Source: Sulfurovum sp. (lineage in GTDB: Bacteria > Campylobacterota > Campylobacteria > Campylobacterales > Sulfurovaceae). Taken from it: a stretch of DNA of 41,735 nucleotides. Within the stretch, counting starts at the first letter, position 1, and each line of letters opens with the position of its first letter. Both the position numbers and the translations under genes were made by a program. The notes below the pieces were generated by a model. The model was not told where the DNA came from. It did not search any database and was given only the letters and a program-made list of their open reading frames with translations. Positions 7,119 to 15,655 of this stretch are shown in pieces. The stretch spans positions 1-41,735 of the forward strand of contig WFYB01000218.1 in the NCBI GenBank assembly GCA_015490315.1. Reading direction: 5' to 3'.

Positions 7119-8894
7119 ATGCAAAATATCACCAAAAAGTTACTTCTTGTGAGTCTGCTTTTGAGTACCTTCCTCTTTGGGGGATTTTCCAGTGCGTTGA
7201 AGAAGCAGAAGTTTCTATCCCCTGAGGAAGCTTTCAGGGTCACAGCGGTCAAAAAAGGTGATAGTATCGAAACAGAGATCAAGATGGCAGACAAGATCCA
7301 TATCTATGAGGATGCGCTCCACTACCGTATCACGGCACCCAAAAAGGTGGAACTGAAGGTCAACAAACCCGAAGCCAAAGAGCTTGACGGTGACAAGGTC
7401 TATGAGAAAGATCTGCGTATCACGATCCCTGTAAGCCGAATCGAAAGCAAAGTGAAGGGAGACTATACGCTTGAGATAGAGTTTCAGGGGTGCTCGGATG
7501 CAGGTATCTGCTATCAGCCGATCAAAAAGCAGTTTCACTTCAAGGGAGCTAAGGCGGGATTTTTTGACAAGATAAGCAATGCGCTCAAAGAGGGCAATGC
7601 CGCCAAGATTGCCGATCTTCTCTCCAATGAGAGCGGGCTTTTCATTGTGTTTCTCTTTTTCCTTTTTGGGGTCTTTCTTTCACTGACCCCGTGTATCTTC
7701 CCTATGATTCCGATCCTCTCCTCCATTATCGTCTCGCAGCAGAAAGGAGAGGAGAAACCCAGTGTCGCGAAGGCATTTTTCACCTCACTTGTCTATGTAC
7801 TCGCTATGGCGTTGACCTATACTGTGGTGGGTGTCGTGGCGGGACTTGTCGGTGCCGATATTCAGACAGCGATGCAAAATCCGTGGGTACTGAGTGCGTT
7901 TGCGGCGATGTTTGTCGCGCTTGCCTTTTCCCTCTTTGGCTATTACGAAATAGGTCTGCCTGCTTCCTGGCAGAGTAAGTTAAGCCGTGTGAGTGACGAA
8001 GCAGGCGCGAGGGGCGGGCTGATCGGTACAGCTGTTATGGGGCTGCTCTCAGCACTGATCGTAGGTCCCTGTGTCGCGCCGCCGCTTGCGGGTGCGGTAC
8101 TCTTCATTTCTCATACGGGGGATGCGGCGCTTGGCGGGATCGCCCTGTTTGTGATGAGCCTGGGGATGGGACTGCCGTTGCTGCTTGTCGGCATCGGTGC
8201 GGGCAAATTCATGCCCAAGCCCGGGGGCTGGATGACAGCAGTCTCTCAGGCATTTGGCGTGATGATGCTTGCCCTTGCGATCTTCATGCTCTCACGTGTG
8301 CTGCCTGAGAGTGTAACGATGATGCTCTGGGCACTGCTCTTTATCGGTACGGCTCTGTATATGGGAGTCTTCGAGAGCAAGGCAGGCGAGGGGGTGATGA
8401 AGCTTTTTAGGTTGCTTGCGATGCTTTTTTTGCTCTACGGTGTGGCACTCTTTATGGGGGCACTGAGTGGGGCGGATTCGATGTTTAGGCCTTTTGAGAG
8501 ATTTACCTCCGGTACCAAATCGGCAGTAGAGAGTCCCAAGGATAAGGGGCATTTGGGATACTCGGTGGAACGTCTGATGAGAGAGGTCGAAGCCTCGGAT
8601 AAGCCGGTCGTTGTCGATTTTGGCAAGGAGTCCTGTACGGCATGTAAGGAGCTCGAGGAGATCACCTTCCCCGATCCAAAGGTCAAAGAGCAGCTCAAGA
8701 AGTTTACCTTCATTCAGATCGATCTAAGCAAAAATACCGATGCAGACAAAGCCCTGCTCAAAAAGTATGAACTCTTCGGCACTCCGAACATTATATTCTT
8801 TGACAAAAATAACCGCTATCTCCCGGAAAAAAGCCTGACAGGCTTCATCAAGCCCGAAGCGTTCGCCAAGCATCTAAAGAGTGTGGCAGATTAG
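7119..8894 (+). CDS. dsbD: DsbD-type thiol:disulfide interchange protein
   Basis: A 591-residue membrane protein that carries electrons from cytoplasmic thioredoxin to periplasmic thiols. All three family parts are present: a signal peptide (about 1-25) and N-terminal periplasmic domain with GCSDAGICY (cysteines near 125 and 132); an eight-helix membrane domain with one cysteine in LTPCIFPMIP (near 191) and one in VGPCVAPPL (near 317); and a C-terminal thioredoxin domain with ESCTACKELE (near 505 and 508). Length fits E. coli DsbD. It lies just downstream of the 272-bp element and overlaps the next gene tail to tail by four bases. Likely roles are cytochrome c maturation and disulfide repair. 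Confidence 0.94.
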   Translation: MQNITKKLLLVSLLLSTFLFGGFSSALKKQKFLSPEEAFRVTAVKKGDSIETEIKMADKIHIYEDALHYRITAPKKVELKVNKPEAKELDGDKVYEKDLRITIPVSRIESKVKGDYTLEIEFQGCSDAGICYQPIKKQFHFKGAKAGFFDKISNALKEGNAAKIADLLSNESGLFIVFLFFLFGVFLSLTPCIFPMIPILSSIIVSQQKGEEKPSVAKAFFTSLVYVLAMALTYTVVGVVAGLVGADIQTAMQNPWVLSAFAAMFVALAFSLFGYYEIGLPASWQSKLSRVSDEAGARGGLIGTAVMGLLSALIVGPCVAPPLAGAVLFISHTGDAALGGIALFVMSLGMGLPLLLVGIGAGKFMPKPGGWMTAVSQAFGVMMLALAIFMLSRVLPESVTMMLWALLFIGTALYMGVFESKAGEGVMKLFRLLAMLFLLYGVALFMGALSGADSMFRPFERFTSGTKSAVESPKDKGHLGYSVERLMREVEASDKPVVVDFGKESCTACKELEEITFPDPKVKEQLKKFTFIQIDLSKNTDADKALLKKYELFGTPNIIFFDKNNRYLPEKSLTGFIKPEAFAKHLKSVAD

Positions 8895-10174
8895 CGCCGC
8901 TCGATTGGTGTCACGCTGACACGTACGCCTTCATATTCTGCATAGACATCACCATCCGCATAGCGGAAAGGGTGTTTTGTTCTAATCAGTTGAAGTCCGT
9001 GGGGCGGCACGCATACCGCCTCGAAATTCTCGCTTTCACTTCCGATGATGATAGGAAACTTTGAGGTATTGAGTACCCAAAAGTCGGTATGGTCTATATG
9101 CATACTCTCTTCCTCTTCATCATAGATTTTGACACCGTGCTCTTGATGGCTTGCAAAACTCTCAAGCAGGAAGATATCGTGGTAGAATGTATCTTCGATC
9201 TCCTCTTCAAGCAGGACACCCATACTGTTGCGTGAGACATAGGCGACGATGTCGATGTTGTCATTGGTCTTTTGGTTGATGCGGCGGTAGAGCTCTTTTT
9301 TGTCAGTGATCTTGTCCATATCTTTAAAAGAGTGATAGGCGTCGATATGCCCCTTCATGATGATGTTTTCGAAGCGTTCAAAATAGCGGTACTCTTCACG
9401 GATCTTTTTGTTTTTGATCATGGTGCGCAATCTATGATTGATCTTTTTGGAGCTGTCGGCAACCTTGCACTCGACAGGATCGAGATGTTTTTGACGCAGG
9501 ATACCCAGATAATACAGCAGCATATTGATCCGATCCCCGAGAAAATCAAAGAAACGGTTGATAGGGTTGTTGGGACCAAACCATTTCTCAAAGAGTGTCA
9601 GCAGATAACTCAATGCAAAGACTTCAACAAAAGGTGCGATCCATGAAGAGGCAAACCATGAGAGTATAGATGAAGCGATCTTGGTGGCAAACGTCACGAT
9701 ACCTTCGAAGAGTGCCGATGCGATGGTTTTGATCTGTGCAAAGAGCAGAAGTTTGTCGAGATATCCGAACCAGTAGACCACAATACCAAGCAGTGCCAAA
9801 GCGGAAACAATTGCGGCGATATTTTTCAGCTTTGCTTTGAGGTTGAGATGCATATAGAAAGCTTTGACCTCTTTGAGCCCTTCGATGATATGGTCAATGA
9901 TGTTTTTCTTGAGCCACTGCATCAATACATTGTCCAAAAACCAGCGTTTGATCAGTAGCGAGACTCCCTGGATAAAAGTAAGGCTTTTGAGAAATGCGAT
10001 CAGCTTGAGTTTGGAAGCAAACCAGAGTGAGAGAATACTTGCTTTAAAGACCAAGGCAACGGCGAACATATATCCCATTAGCCATTCGTAGGATGCCTGA
10101 TGGGTATATTTCAGTCCGTAGACAACTGCTACGGGGAGTGTGATCGCAAGCAGCGCTTTGTAACGTCTGCGCAT
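8891..10174 (-). CDS. Membrane protein of unknown function, 427 aa
   Basis: Not recognised. The N-terminal half has several hydrophobic segments (near residues 7-25, 33-52, 120-140 and 170-195) separated by amphipathic, lysine-rich helices. The C-terminal half, from about residue 215, is soluble and highly charged, with an acidic run EEEIED and later YDEEEES, then a beta-rich end (VRVSVTPIERR). It follows the 152-residue membrane protein gene by 12 bases on the same strand and is probably co-transcribed with it. The start codon has only a weak ribosome site. It may be an inner-membrane anchored protein with a large cytoplasmic or periplasmic domain; no function can be read from it. Confidence 0.75.
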   Translation of the reverse strand: MRRRYKALLAITLPVAVVYGLKYTHQASYEWLMGYMFAVALVFKASILSLWFASKLKLIAFLKSLTFIQGVSLLIKRWFLDNVLMQWLKKNIIDHIIEGLKEVKAFYMHLNLKAKLKNIAAIVSALALLGIVVYWFGYLDKLLLFAQIKTIASALFEGIVTFATKIASSILSWFASSWIAPFVEVFALSYLLTLFEKWFGPNNPINRFFDFLGDRINMLLYYLGILRQKHLDPVECKVADSSKKINHRLRTMIKNKKIREEYRYFERFENIIMKGHIDAYHSFKDMDKITDKKELYRRINQKTNDNIDIVAYVSRNSMGVLLEEEIEDTFYHDIFLLESFASHQEHGVKIYDEEEESMHIDHTDFWVLNTSKFPIIIGSESENFEAVCVPPHGLQLIRTKHPFRYADGDVYAEYEGVRVSVTPIERR

Positions 10175-10186
10175 GGGGTATCTATA

Positions 10187-10645
10187 TCAATCTTCGTCAG
10201 TGGAGTCTGTGGTATAGACGCCGGTCAGTTTTTTCCAGATGATAGAGGCATTGAGTCCAAACCAGATAAGCAGACCCACACCGATGGTTGCTGCCCAGCC
10301 CGCCTGCTCGAAGTCGGTAACATTGATGATGCCATACTGCTGCAGTCCCCATACAAAAGCGGCGATGATGATAACGGTCATGATCGCACCATAGAGTTTG
10401 AGACTCTGGAAGATTGACTTGATCGCCAGTAGCCAGAGTGCGAGCATCAGAAGGATCCCAAAGGGTTTGAATCCCGAAAAGATATCATCGACATTGGAGA
10501 TATAGCTGATGAAGTGGTGTCCGGTCGGGTTCCATGTGCCGATCGCAAGTGCCATGGACATTAGCAGTGTTACCCACCAGTTGAGATGGGTGACCTTTTT
10601 GCCAGTTTTTGTTGTAGAGGTAGAGGTGAGAAATCCCGGTAACAT
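10187..10645 (-). CDS. Small membrane protein, DUF6524-like
   Basis: A 152-residue protein with about four transmembrane helices (near residues 22-40, 60-78, 82-103 and 115-135). The motif TWNPTGHHFISYI after the first helix and the FGLNASIIWKKLTGV end resemble the DUF6524 family as I remember it, so the family name is tentative. The C-terminal tail is acidic and serine/threonine-rich. A good AAGGGAAG ribosome site precedes the ATG. It is the first gene of a two-gene unit with the 427-residue membrane protein. Confidence 0.72.
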   Translation of the reverse strand: MLPGFLTSTSTTKTGKKVTHLNWWVTLLMSMALAIGTWNPTGHHFISYISNVDDIFSGFKPFGILLMLALWLLAIKSIFQSLKLYGAIMTVIIIAAFVWGLQQYGIINVTDFEQAGWAATIGVGLLIWFGLNASIIWKKLTGVYTTDSTDED

Positions 10646-10705
10646 AATATTCTTCCCTTAAGATAATTTGAAGCATTATAGCAAAAAATAATTGATACCT
10701 CTACA

Positions 10706-10798
10706 AGCTATCGGTTTCACTCGATAGCTCTGGCAGTCGCGAACGACAAGCGCCCGTTTCACGGGTTGAGCGCTCCTTTGTCGCCATCGAGTGAAACC
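10706..10798. repeat. Nested palindromes with two possible folds, upstream of cvfB
   Basis: GGTTTCACTCGATAGC at 10713-10728 pairs with 10783-10798 at 15 of 16 positions. Within this lie CGACAA/TTGTCG (10744-10749/10778-10783), AGCGC/GCGCT and CCCG/CGGG (10753-10756/10762-10765). A competing local hairpin, AGCTATCG/CGATAGCT (10706-10713/10722-10729), uses the same left bases. No T-run follows, so this is not a simple terminator. It lies 95 bases before cvfB and 60 after the divergent gene start. Confidence 0.65.
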
Positions 10799-10833
10799 TC
10801 AGTCGGCTAATTAATCAAAGCGTTCAATTACGA

Positions 10834-10839
10834 TATAAT
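10834..10839 (+). promoter_or_regulatory. -10 box for the cvfB-like gene
   Basis: TATAAT lies 53 bases before the ATG at 10893. No clear -35 is visible, which is common in Campylobacterota, where the -10 and upstream A/T periodicity dominate. Confidence 0.5.
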
Positions 10840-10892
10840 TGCATTTATATCTCGTGTTACGTACACGAAACATCTATAATGAACGGAATAAC

Positions 10893-11771
10893 ATGCAACC
10901 TGCAACAACACCCGAAAACAGCAAAAACCCCACCCTTGAGATCGGTAAGATCAACAGACTCGAAGTCGTACGCGATACAGACTTTGGACTCGTGCTTGAA
11001 GCGGCTGACGGCAGAGAAGTGCTGCTGCCAAACGTCTATGTGATGGAAGATGAGATGCCTATGGGGGCGCTTATCGAAGTCTTTGTCTATACAGACAGTG
11101 AGGATCGTCCGGTAGCGACGACGAAGATGCCCTATGCCAAGCTCGGAGAGTACGGTTATTTCACGGTGGTGGACTACAAGAGCTATGGTGCTTTTGTCAA
11201 CTGGGGGCTGCCCAAAGATCTCTTTGTGCCTCTCTCACAGCAGAAAGAGTACTTCCATATCGGCAAGAAATATATCCTGCGTGTCTGTCTCGATCAAGAG
11301 ACGGGCAGGCTCTACGCGACGCAGAAGATCGGCAAATACTTCAACCGTGATCTCAAAGGGTGTTACCAAAATAGAAAGCTTGAGATGCTGGTACTTGCAA
11401 AGACGCCGTTGGGATACAAAGTGATTGTGGACAATCAGTATGAAGGGATGCTTTTTGAGAACGAGATCTTTGAGGAGATACGTGTAGGTGACACGAAGAT
11501 AGGCTATATCAAGGCGGCACGCAAAGACGGAAAGCTCGATATGTCACTACAGCCCATCGGTGCCAAAGCCAAACTTGGGGTAGCAGAGGGCAAGGTACTT
11601 CAGCTGCTCAAAGAGGCAGGCGGAGAGATGCCTTTTGGCTACAAAAGTGACGCAGAGGAGATACAGAAGGTCTTTGGCGTGAGCAAAAAGAACTTCAAGC
11701 GGGCATTGACCCATCTGATCGATAATCAGGAGATTACGCTGGATGAAAACAGGATCAAATTGGCAGAATGA
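10893..11771 (+). CDS. CvfB-like S1 RNA-binding protein
   Basis: A 292-residue cytoplasmic protein of the CvfB/YitL family. It contains consecutive S1-type OB folds (residues about 15-75, 78-140 with YFTVVDYKSYGAFVNWGLPKDLFVPLSQ, and 155-220) and a C-terminal winged helix (about 230-290, with FGVSKKNFKRALTHLI). The family binds RNA and affects virulence factors in Gram-positive bacteria; its precise role elsewhere is unclear. I start at ATG 10893 because GGAA lies seven bases upstream and the 18 extra residues of the longer frame overlap the promoter. The nested palindromes lie just before the promoter. Confidence 0.86.
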   Translation: MQPATTPENSKNPTLEIGKINRLEVVRDTDFGLVLEAADGREVLLPNVYVMEDEMPMGALIEVFVYTDSEDRPVATTKMPYAKLGEYGYFTVVDYKSYGAFVNWGLPKDLFVPLSQQKEYFHIGKKYILRVCLDQETGRLYATQKIGKYFNRDLKGCYQNRKLEMLVLAKTPLGYKVIVDNQYEGMLFENEIFEEIRVGDTKIGYIKAARKDGKLDMSLQPIGAKAKLGVAEGKVLQLLKEAGGEMPFGYKSDAEEIQKVFGVSKKNFKRALTHLIDNQEITLDENRIKLAE

Positions 11772-11808
11772 AAAAAACTTGCTCTTTTTTGGGCAGTAAA
11801 TCTTATGC

Positions 11809-11814
11809 TATAAT
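11809..11814 (+). promoter_or_regulatory. Extended -10 box for the yidB-like gene
   Basis: TGCTATAAT (the TATAAT at 11809-11814 with a TGn extension) ends 29 bases before the ATG at 11844. It suggests a separate promoter for this gene despite the short gap to cvfB. Confidence 0.5.
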
Positions 11815-11843
11815 TGGATTCAACTTCAGAAAAAGGAAAAAGA

Positions 11844-12290
11844 ATGGATTTAAATGATCTTTTGAGAATGGGCGGAGAGCTTATTCAAAACAACAGTGAC
11901 GATGCGACTACAGGTTTGGATATCGGCGATATTGCTAATGCGCTTGGCGGACTGCTGGGCAACAGTGAGGGTGGACTCGATCTGGGTTCATTGGTGAGCA
12001 GTCTGTCACAGAATGGACTTGGAGAGATCGTCGGATCGTGGCTGGGTGAAGGCGAAAATGCTTCTATCTCACTCGATCAGGTCAAAGACCTGTTAGGTTC
12101 CGATAAAATCTCAGAGTTCGCTTCTCAACTTGGATTGAGTGAAGAGAGTGCCGCGGGTGCATTGGCGGATGCGCTGCCTCAAGTCGTTGACCAGGCAACA
12201 TCTGGAGAGGACTCTATGATAGGTGATCTGCTTGCGCAAGTCGGTGGTGTTAGCGGCGCAATGGATATGATGGGTAAGATGTTTAAATAG
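11844..12290 (+). CDS. YidB/DUF937-family protein
   Basis: A 148-residue protein rich in glycine, serine, leucine and acidic residues, with the low-complexity helical repeats of the YidB (DUF937) family. Typical parts are LGGLLGNSEGGLDLGSLVSSLSQNG, a GSWLGEGEN segment followed by SLDQVKDLLGSDKISEFASQLGLS, and DALPQVVDQATSG. The function of the family is not established. I start at the ATG after AAGGAAAAAGA (11844); an upstream in-frame start at 11814 lies on the -10 box and can be dismissed. A strong terminator follows. Confidence 0.85.
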   Translation: MDLNDLLRMGGELIQNNSDDATTGLDIGDIANALGGLLGNSEGGLDLGSLVSSLSQNGLGEIVGSWLGEGENASISLDQVKDLLGSDKISEFASQLGLSEESAAGALADALPQVVDQATSGEDSMIGDLLAQVGGVSGAMDMMGKMFK

Positions 12291-12336
12291 AAGGTTAGGA
12301 GGATTCTCCATCTATCGTTTTGGGAAGTGAAAGGGT

Positions 12337-12364
12337 GAGGGGCAATAGCGTCCCCTCTTTTTTT
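12337..12364 (+). terminator. Intrinsic terminator after the yidB-like gene
   Basis: GAGGGG (12337-12342) pairs with CCCCTC (12352-12357) across a nine-base loop and is followed by seven T (12358-12364). It ends the plus-strand transcript; its T-run touches the stop codon of the convergent small gene. Confidence 0.8.
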
Positions 12365-12569
12365 ATGCTTCTGCTCTCATCTCTTTCTTTCTAAAATAGA
12401 GACCCGTCATCATTGTCGCAAAGAACATGATGCCCATAAAAAGCGTATTCATCGCATCGCCCGATTCTGCAACGACAGGATCTGTAACGACAGGTTCGAC
12501 AGGAGCGATATCTCCCCCTGCTATCAGTGCAGTAGTGATCAGTGCCAAAGTAAGTAGTAGTTTTTTCAT
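12363..12569 (-). CDS. Small exported or membrane protein, 68 aa
   Basis: A 68-residue protein with an N-terminal signal peptide (about 1-18, LIAGG), a proline/valine-rich linker (GGDIAPVEPVVTDPVV) and a second hydrophobic segment (about 39-58) followed by a positively charged end (FRKKEMRAEA). It is probably held in the inner membrane with a short periplasmic linker. I start at ATG 12569 because AAGGAA precedes it; a longer frame from 12608 adds 13 polar residues. Not recognised as a named family; function unknown. Confidence 0.68.
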   Translation of the reverse strand: MKKLLLTLALITTALIAGGDIAPVEPVVTDPVVAESGDAMNTLFMGIMFFATMMTGLYFRKKEMRAEA

Positions 12570-12781
12570 TGTGCGTTCCTTTGTATTGTCATGCCGCATA
12601 GTATTCACTATGGGTTATTCTAAACTTGATCAATTTCTCAAGTTTATACGCTTCTCTTTAACCGATTTTATTATAGCACGCTTTTTCAAAAATATAAACC
12701 CGCCAGCATGGTATGACAATTTGACAGATTTTTTCTCTTTATATACCATCTTTGGTACAATGGCAGAAAAAAGGCAAAACG

Positions 12782-14335
12782 GTGCGTTATCTTCTTCTCT
12801 ATTTTTCGCTTTTCCTCTGGCTTAATGCAAAACCTTTCAAGGTCGCCAGCTATAACGTCGAAAATCTTTTTGATGCGCGCTATCAGGGGACAGAGTATGA
12901 GGAGTATATCCCTCACAAGCATAATTGGAATGCACGTATGGTCGAGATCAAGCTCAAGCATACAGCTGAGGTGATCTGTGATCTTGATGCCGATATTTTG
13001 GGACTTCAGGAGGTTGAAAATGAACAGATACTCCGTAGACTATCTACGCTGTTACGACGTGTAGGATGTCCCTATCGATATAGTACGATCACACAGAAAA
13101 AGGGTGCGCCGATCCAGGTGGCACTCCTCTCACGCTATCCGATACGAAAAAGCCGGGATATCGTGGTAAGTATCGCGCCAAGAGTGAGAAATATTCTTGA
13201 GGCTGAAGTGGAAGTGGGAGGGTATCCTTTGACCCTCTTTGTCAACCACTGGAAATCCAAAGGCTATGATGGGTTTGAAAGCAAGCGTATCGCCTATGCC
13301 AAAGCCCTTAAAAGGCGACTGGCGACACTGCCGCCGCAAAGGGAGTATATACTCTTGGGTGACTTCAACAGTGACTACAATGCAGACGATACATTAAGTG
13401 AAAAGAACAATGATACTGATGGCAAAACTGCATTTAATGATATCTTGCCAACCCGTATCAACGGAAAGCTTGTGCGTGAGAGAGATCTGTTTAAAACTAA
13501 GCAGATGATACTCTATACACTCTGGCTTGAGCTGCCTATCGAGAAGCGGTGGAGTCAGAAGTTTTACGGCAAACGTTCGACACCCGATCAGATCGTTATC
13601 CCTCGTACTCTTGTCGATGGCAGAGGGATTGATTATGTCAATGACTCTTTTGGGGTATTTCATAGAGATTATCTCTTTACCAAGCGGGGCTATATCAACC
13701 GCTGGCGCTACAAACACGGCAAACATATGGCAAAAGGGTACTCTGACCACCTGCCTGTCTATGCATGGTTTGATACGCTGCCTTACAAGCCGACCGCCAT
13801 ACCTCCTCAAAAGGTTGATGAGAGTGTGAAGAGTATCGATGATCTCTACAGACTTCAGAGTCTGGAACATCCCGTACTCCTCAAAGACGCAGTTGTGGTA
13901 TTCAGGCGTGGCAATCACGCCCTTCTCAAACAAAGCCCCGAGGGCAGAGGGATATTTCTCTATGGCTGCGCTTCCCGTCTCAAAGAGGGGCTTCGCTACG
14001 ATCTGCAGGTAGAGGGACTCAAGAGATACAAGGGGCTCATGGAGCTTCTGGGAGCACATATCGTGAAGCAAAAAGGCAAAGTCGATCTCACTGCGTATCG
14101 ATGGAAGTCGTTACAGCATAAATTGCGACAAAATGAAGTAGTCGAAGAGATAGAGGGTACCTACCGCCATGGAGCACTCTATCTCGGTGACCAAAAAATA
14201 CCCATTTATTTCAAAAATAAAAGGTTTATTCCCAAAGAGGGAAGCAGGCTCAAGATAGCCTATGCGCATCTTGGCTATTATAAACGGTTGCAGTTGGTGA
14301 TCTACAGCAAGAAAGATTTTGAAACACTGGAGTAG
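12782..14335 (+). CDS. Exported endonuclease/exonuclease/phosphatase-family protein with C-terminal OB-like domain
   Basis: A 517-residue protein with a signal peptide (about 1-16, ending LWLNA). The EEP fold covers about residues 17-340, and all key motifs are visible: SYNVENLFD, DILGLQEVEN (metal-binding glutamate), VNHWKSKG, LGDFNSDYN, and SDHLPVYAWF (catalytic histidine). The last 170 residues form a separate beta-rich region with RGIFLYGCASRLKEGLRYDLQVEG, suggestive of an OB fold as in extracellular nucleases of the ExeM type. I start at GTG 12782, since AAAAGG precedes it and the signal peptide begins there. A DNase or RNase outside the cytoplasm is likely; a phosphodiesterase for other substrates is possible. 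Confidence 0.82.
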   Translation: MRYLLLYFSLFLWLNAKPFKVASYNVENLFDARYQGTEYEEYIPHKHNWNARMVEIKLKHTAEVICDLDADILGLQEVENEQILRRLSTLLRRVGCPYRYSTITQKKGAPIQVALLSRYPIRKSRDIVVSIAPRVRNILEAEVEVGGYPLTLFVNHWKSKGYDGFESKRIAYAKALKRRLATLPPQREYILLGDFNSDYNADDTLSEKNNDTDGKTAFNDILPTRINGKLVRERDLFKTKQMILYTLWLELPIEKRWSQKFYGKRSTPDQIVIPRTLVDGRGIDYVNDSFGVFHRDYLFTKRGYINRWRYKHGKHMAKGYSDHLPVYAWFDTLPYKPTAIPPQKVDESVKSIDDLYRLQSLEHPVLLKDAVVVFRRGNHALLKQSPEGRGIFLYGCASRLKEGLRYDLQVEGLKRYKGLMELLGAHIVKQKGKVDLTAYRWKSLQHKLRQNEVVEEIEGTYRHGALYLGDQKIPIYFKNKRFIPKEGSRLKIAYAHLGYYKRLQLVIYSKKDFETLE

Positions 14336-14338
14336 ACT

Positions 14339-14773
14339 ATGGCGTATTACAATTGGATATTGGCATTTCATGTGATGAGTTTCGTAAGTTGGATGGCGAT
14401 GCTTTTTTATCTGCCGAGACTCTTTATCTACCACAGAGAACATGCTGATGTGAAAGCGTTTACGGATATTGTAAAGATACAGGAGTATAAGCTCTTTAAG
14501 TATATCGGTGTACCGGCGATGTGGGCGACGGTCATCTCTGGTGGTACGATGCTCTATCTCAACAGCGGTATCTTCTCAAGCGGCGGCTGGATGCATGCCA
14601 AGCTCCTGTTTGTTGCACTGCTGATTGCCTACCACTTTTCACTGGAGATTTTGAGAAAAAAGCTGATCGAAGATCCTCATTACAAGAGCGGCAAATGGTT
14701 CAGGGTCTATAACGAAGTGCCGACACTGCTAATGATTTTCATCGTTATCATGGTGGTGGTGAAGCCCTTTTAA
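14339..14773 (+). CDS. hemJ: HemJ-like protoporphyrinogen IX oxidase
   Basis: A 144-residue membrane protein with four transmembrane helices. HemJ oxidises protoporphyrinogen IX in haem synthesis in bacteria lacking HemY or HemG. Family marks are a histidine in the first helix (LAFHVMSFVSWMAMLFYLPRLF, H11), the FIYH segment, and WMHAKLLF with H86 and K88, which correspond to the conserved histidine and lysine. The gene starts four bases after the nuclease gene, with GGAG about eight bases before the ATG. A CopD-like membrane protein is the main alternative, but length and motifs favour HemJ. Confidence 0.82.
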   Translation: MAYYNWILAFHVMSFVSWMAMLFYLPRLFIYHREHADVKAFTDIVKIQEYKLFKYIGVPAMWATVISGGTMLYLNSGIFSSGGWMHAKLLFVALLIAYHFSLEILRKKLIEDPHYKSGKWFRVYNEVPTLLMIFIVIMVVVKPF

Positions 14774-14784
14774 TCCATTTGTGT

Positions 14785-14790
14785 TATAAT
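14785..14790 (+). promoter_or_regulatory. -10 box for the DUF2231 gene
   Basis: TATAAT lies 32 bases before the ATG at 14823, in the short gap after hemJ. Confidence 0.45.
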
Positions 14791-14822
14791 CTTTTGAAAT
14801 ACAAAACCAAAAGGATTTAACT

Positions 14823-15647
14823 ATGCAACTACCCGAAATCAGTTTACCGACTATTCCTCTACCCTTCGACATTCAGCTCTTGCTTCACCCCGCAGTCGAC
14901 CACTTCGTGATTGCGATTCCGGTCGTAGTCTTATTGCTTGAGCTCTATAACCTTGTGGTCAAGAGAAGTTCGATCTCGGTCTTTTCACTTTTGTTGCTGT
15001 TGTTGGCAGTAGGTTTTACGTTCGGTGCCTATATCACAGGTGTCACTGACGGGAAAGAGGCGTATGATATGCTCAGCCATGAGGGACAAGAGGAGCTTAA
15101 GGCACATAAGCTTCTTGGTACCTACATCCTCTTTATGTCTGCTTTTGTGGTGATCGTCAAACTCCTTGCCATGGCATTGAGAAGTGCACTCTTCAGAGCG
15201 CTTTTTATCGTGATCCTTCTGGGATATATCGCAGTGTTGTTCTTCCAGGGCAAAGAGGGAGGTGAACTTGTTTATGAGCATGGTGCCAATGTATCGAAAG
15301 TCAAAGTACTTGATGATGAACTCTTTGACTGCAAAGATGAACTGAGTGATGCTGAAGAAGAAGCAAAAGAGGCTGCAGCATCCCAAAACGCGCCTGCAGC
15401 TGTATCAAAGGAAGCTCCAGCGGCAGCTGCACCATCTGTTCCCGCTGAGACACAAGGCAGTGAGCAGAGCAGCACAAGCACTTCAGCACAAACGACAAAG
15501 CATGTCGATGCATTGATCGAAAGTGCGAAGCAAAAAGTAGAAGCCGCTTCCAAGGAGGTACTCTCCAAAGTGAAAGAGAAAGCCGGAAGTATGGAAATGC
15601 CTGCAACACCTGCAGCACCTGAAGCGGTCAAGATAGAGACACACTAA
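14823..15647 (+). CDS. DUF2231-like membrane protein with alanine-rich tail
   Basis: A 274-residue protein. Residues about 1-150 carry four transmembrane helices with LLLHPAVDHFVIAIPVVVLLLELYN, typical of DUF2231 (H22 and H26 near the first helix are candidate metal or haem ligands), and GKEAYDMLSHEGQEELKAHKLLGTY between helices 2 and 3. From about 165 on it is low-complexity, rich in alanine, serine, proline and glutamate, with lysine/glutamate heptad stretches (ALIESAKQKVEAASKEVLSKVKEKA) that could form a coiled coil. The function of the family is unknown; similar membrane domains occur near cytochromes. It is convergent with the cytochrome c gene, nine bases apart. Confidence 0.78.
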   Translation: MQLPEISLPTIPLPFDIQLLLHPAVDHFVIAIPVVVLLLELYNLVVKRSSISVFSLLLLLLAVGFTFGAYITGVTDGKEAYDMLSHEGQEELKAHKLLGTYILFMSAFVVIVKLLAMALRSALFRALFIVILLGYIAVLFFQGKEGGELVYEHGANVSKVKVLDDELFDCKDELSDAEEEAKEAAASQNAPAAVSKEAPAAAAPSVPAETQGSEQSSTSTSAQTTKHVDALIESAKQKVEAASKEVLSKVKEKAGSMEMPATPAAPEAVKIETH

Positions 15648-15655
15648 TCGTTAAA

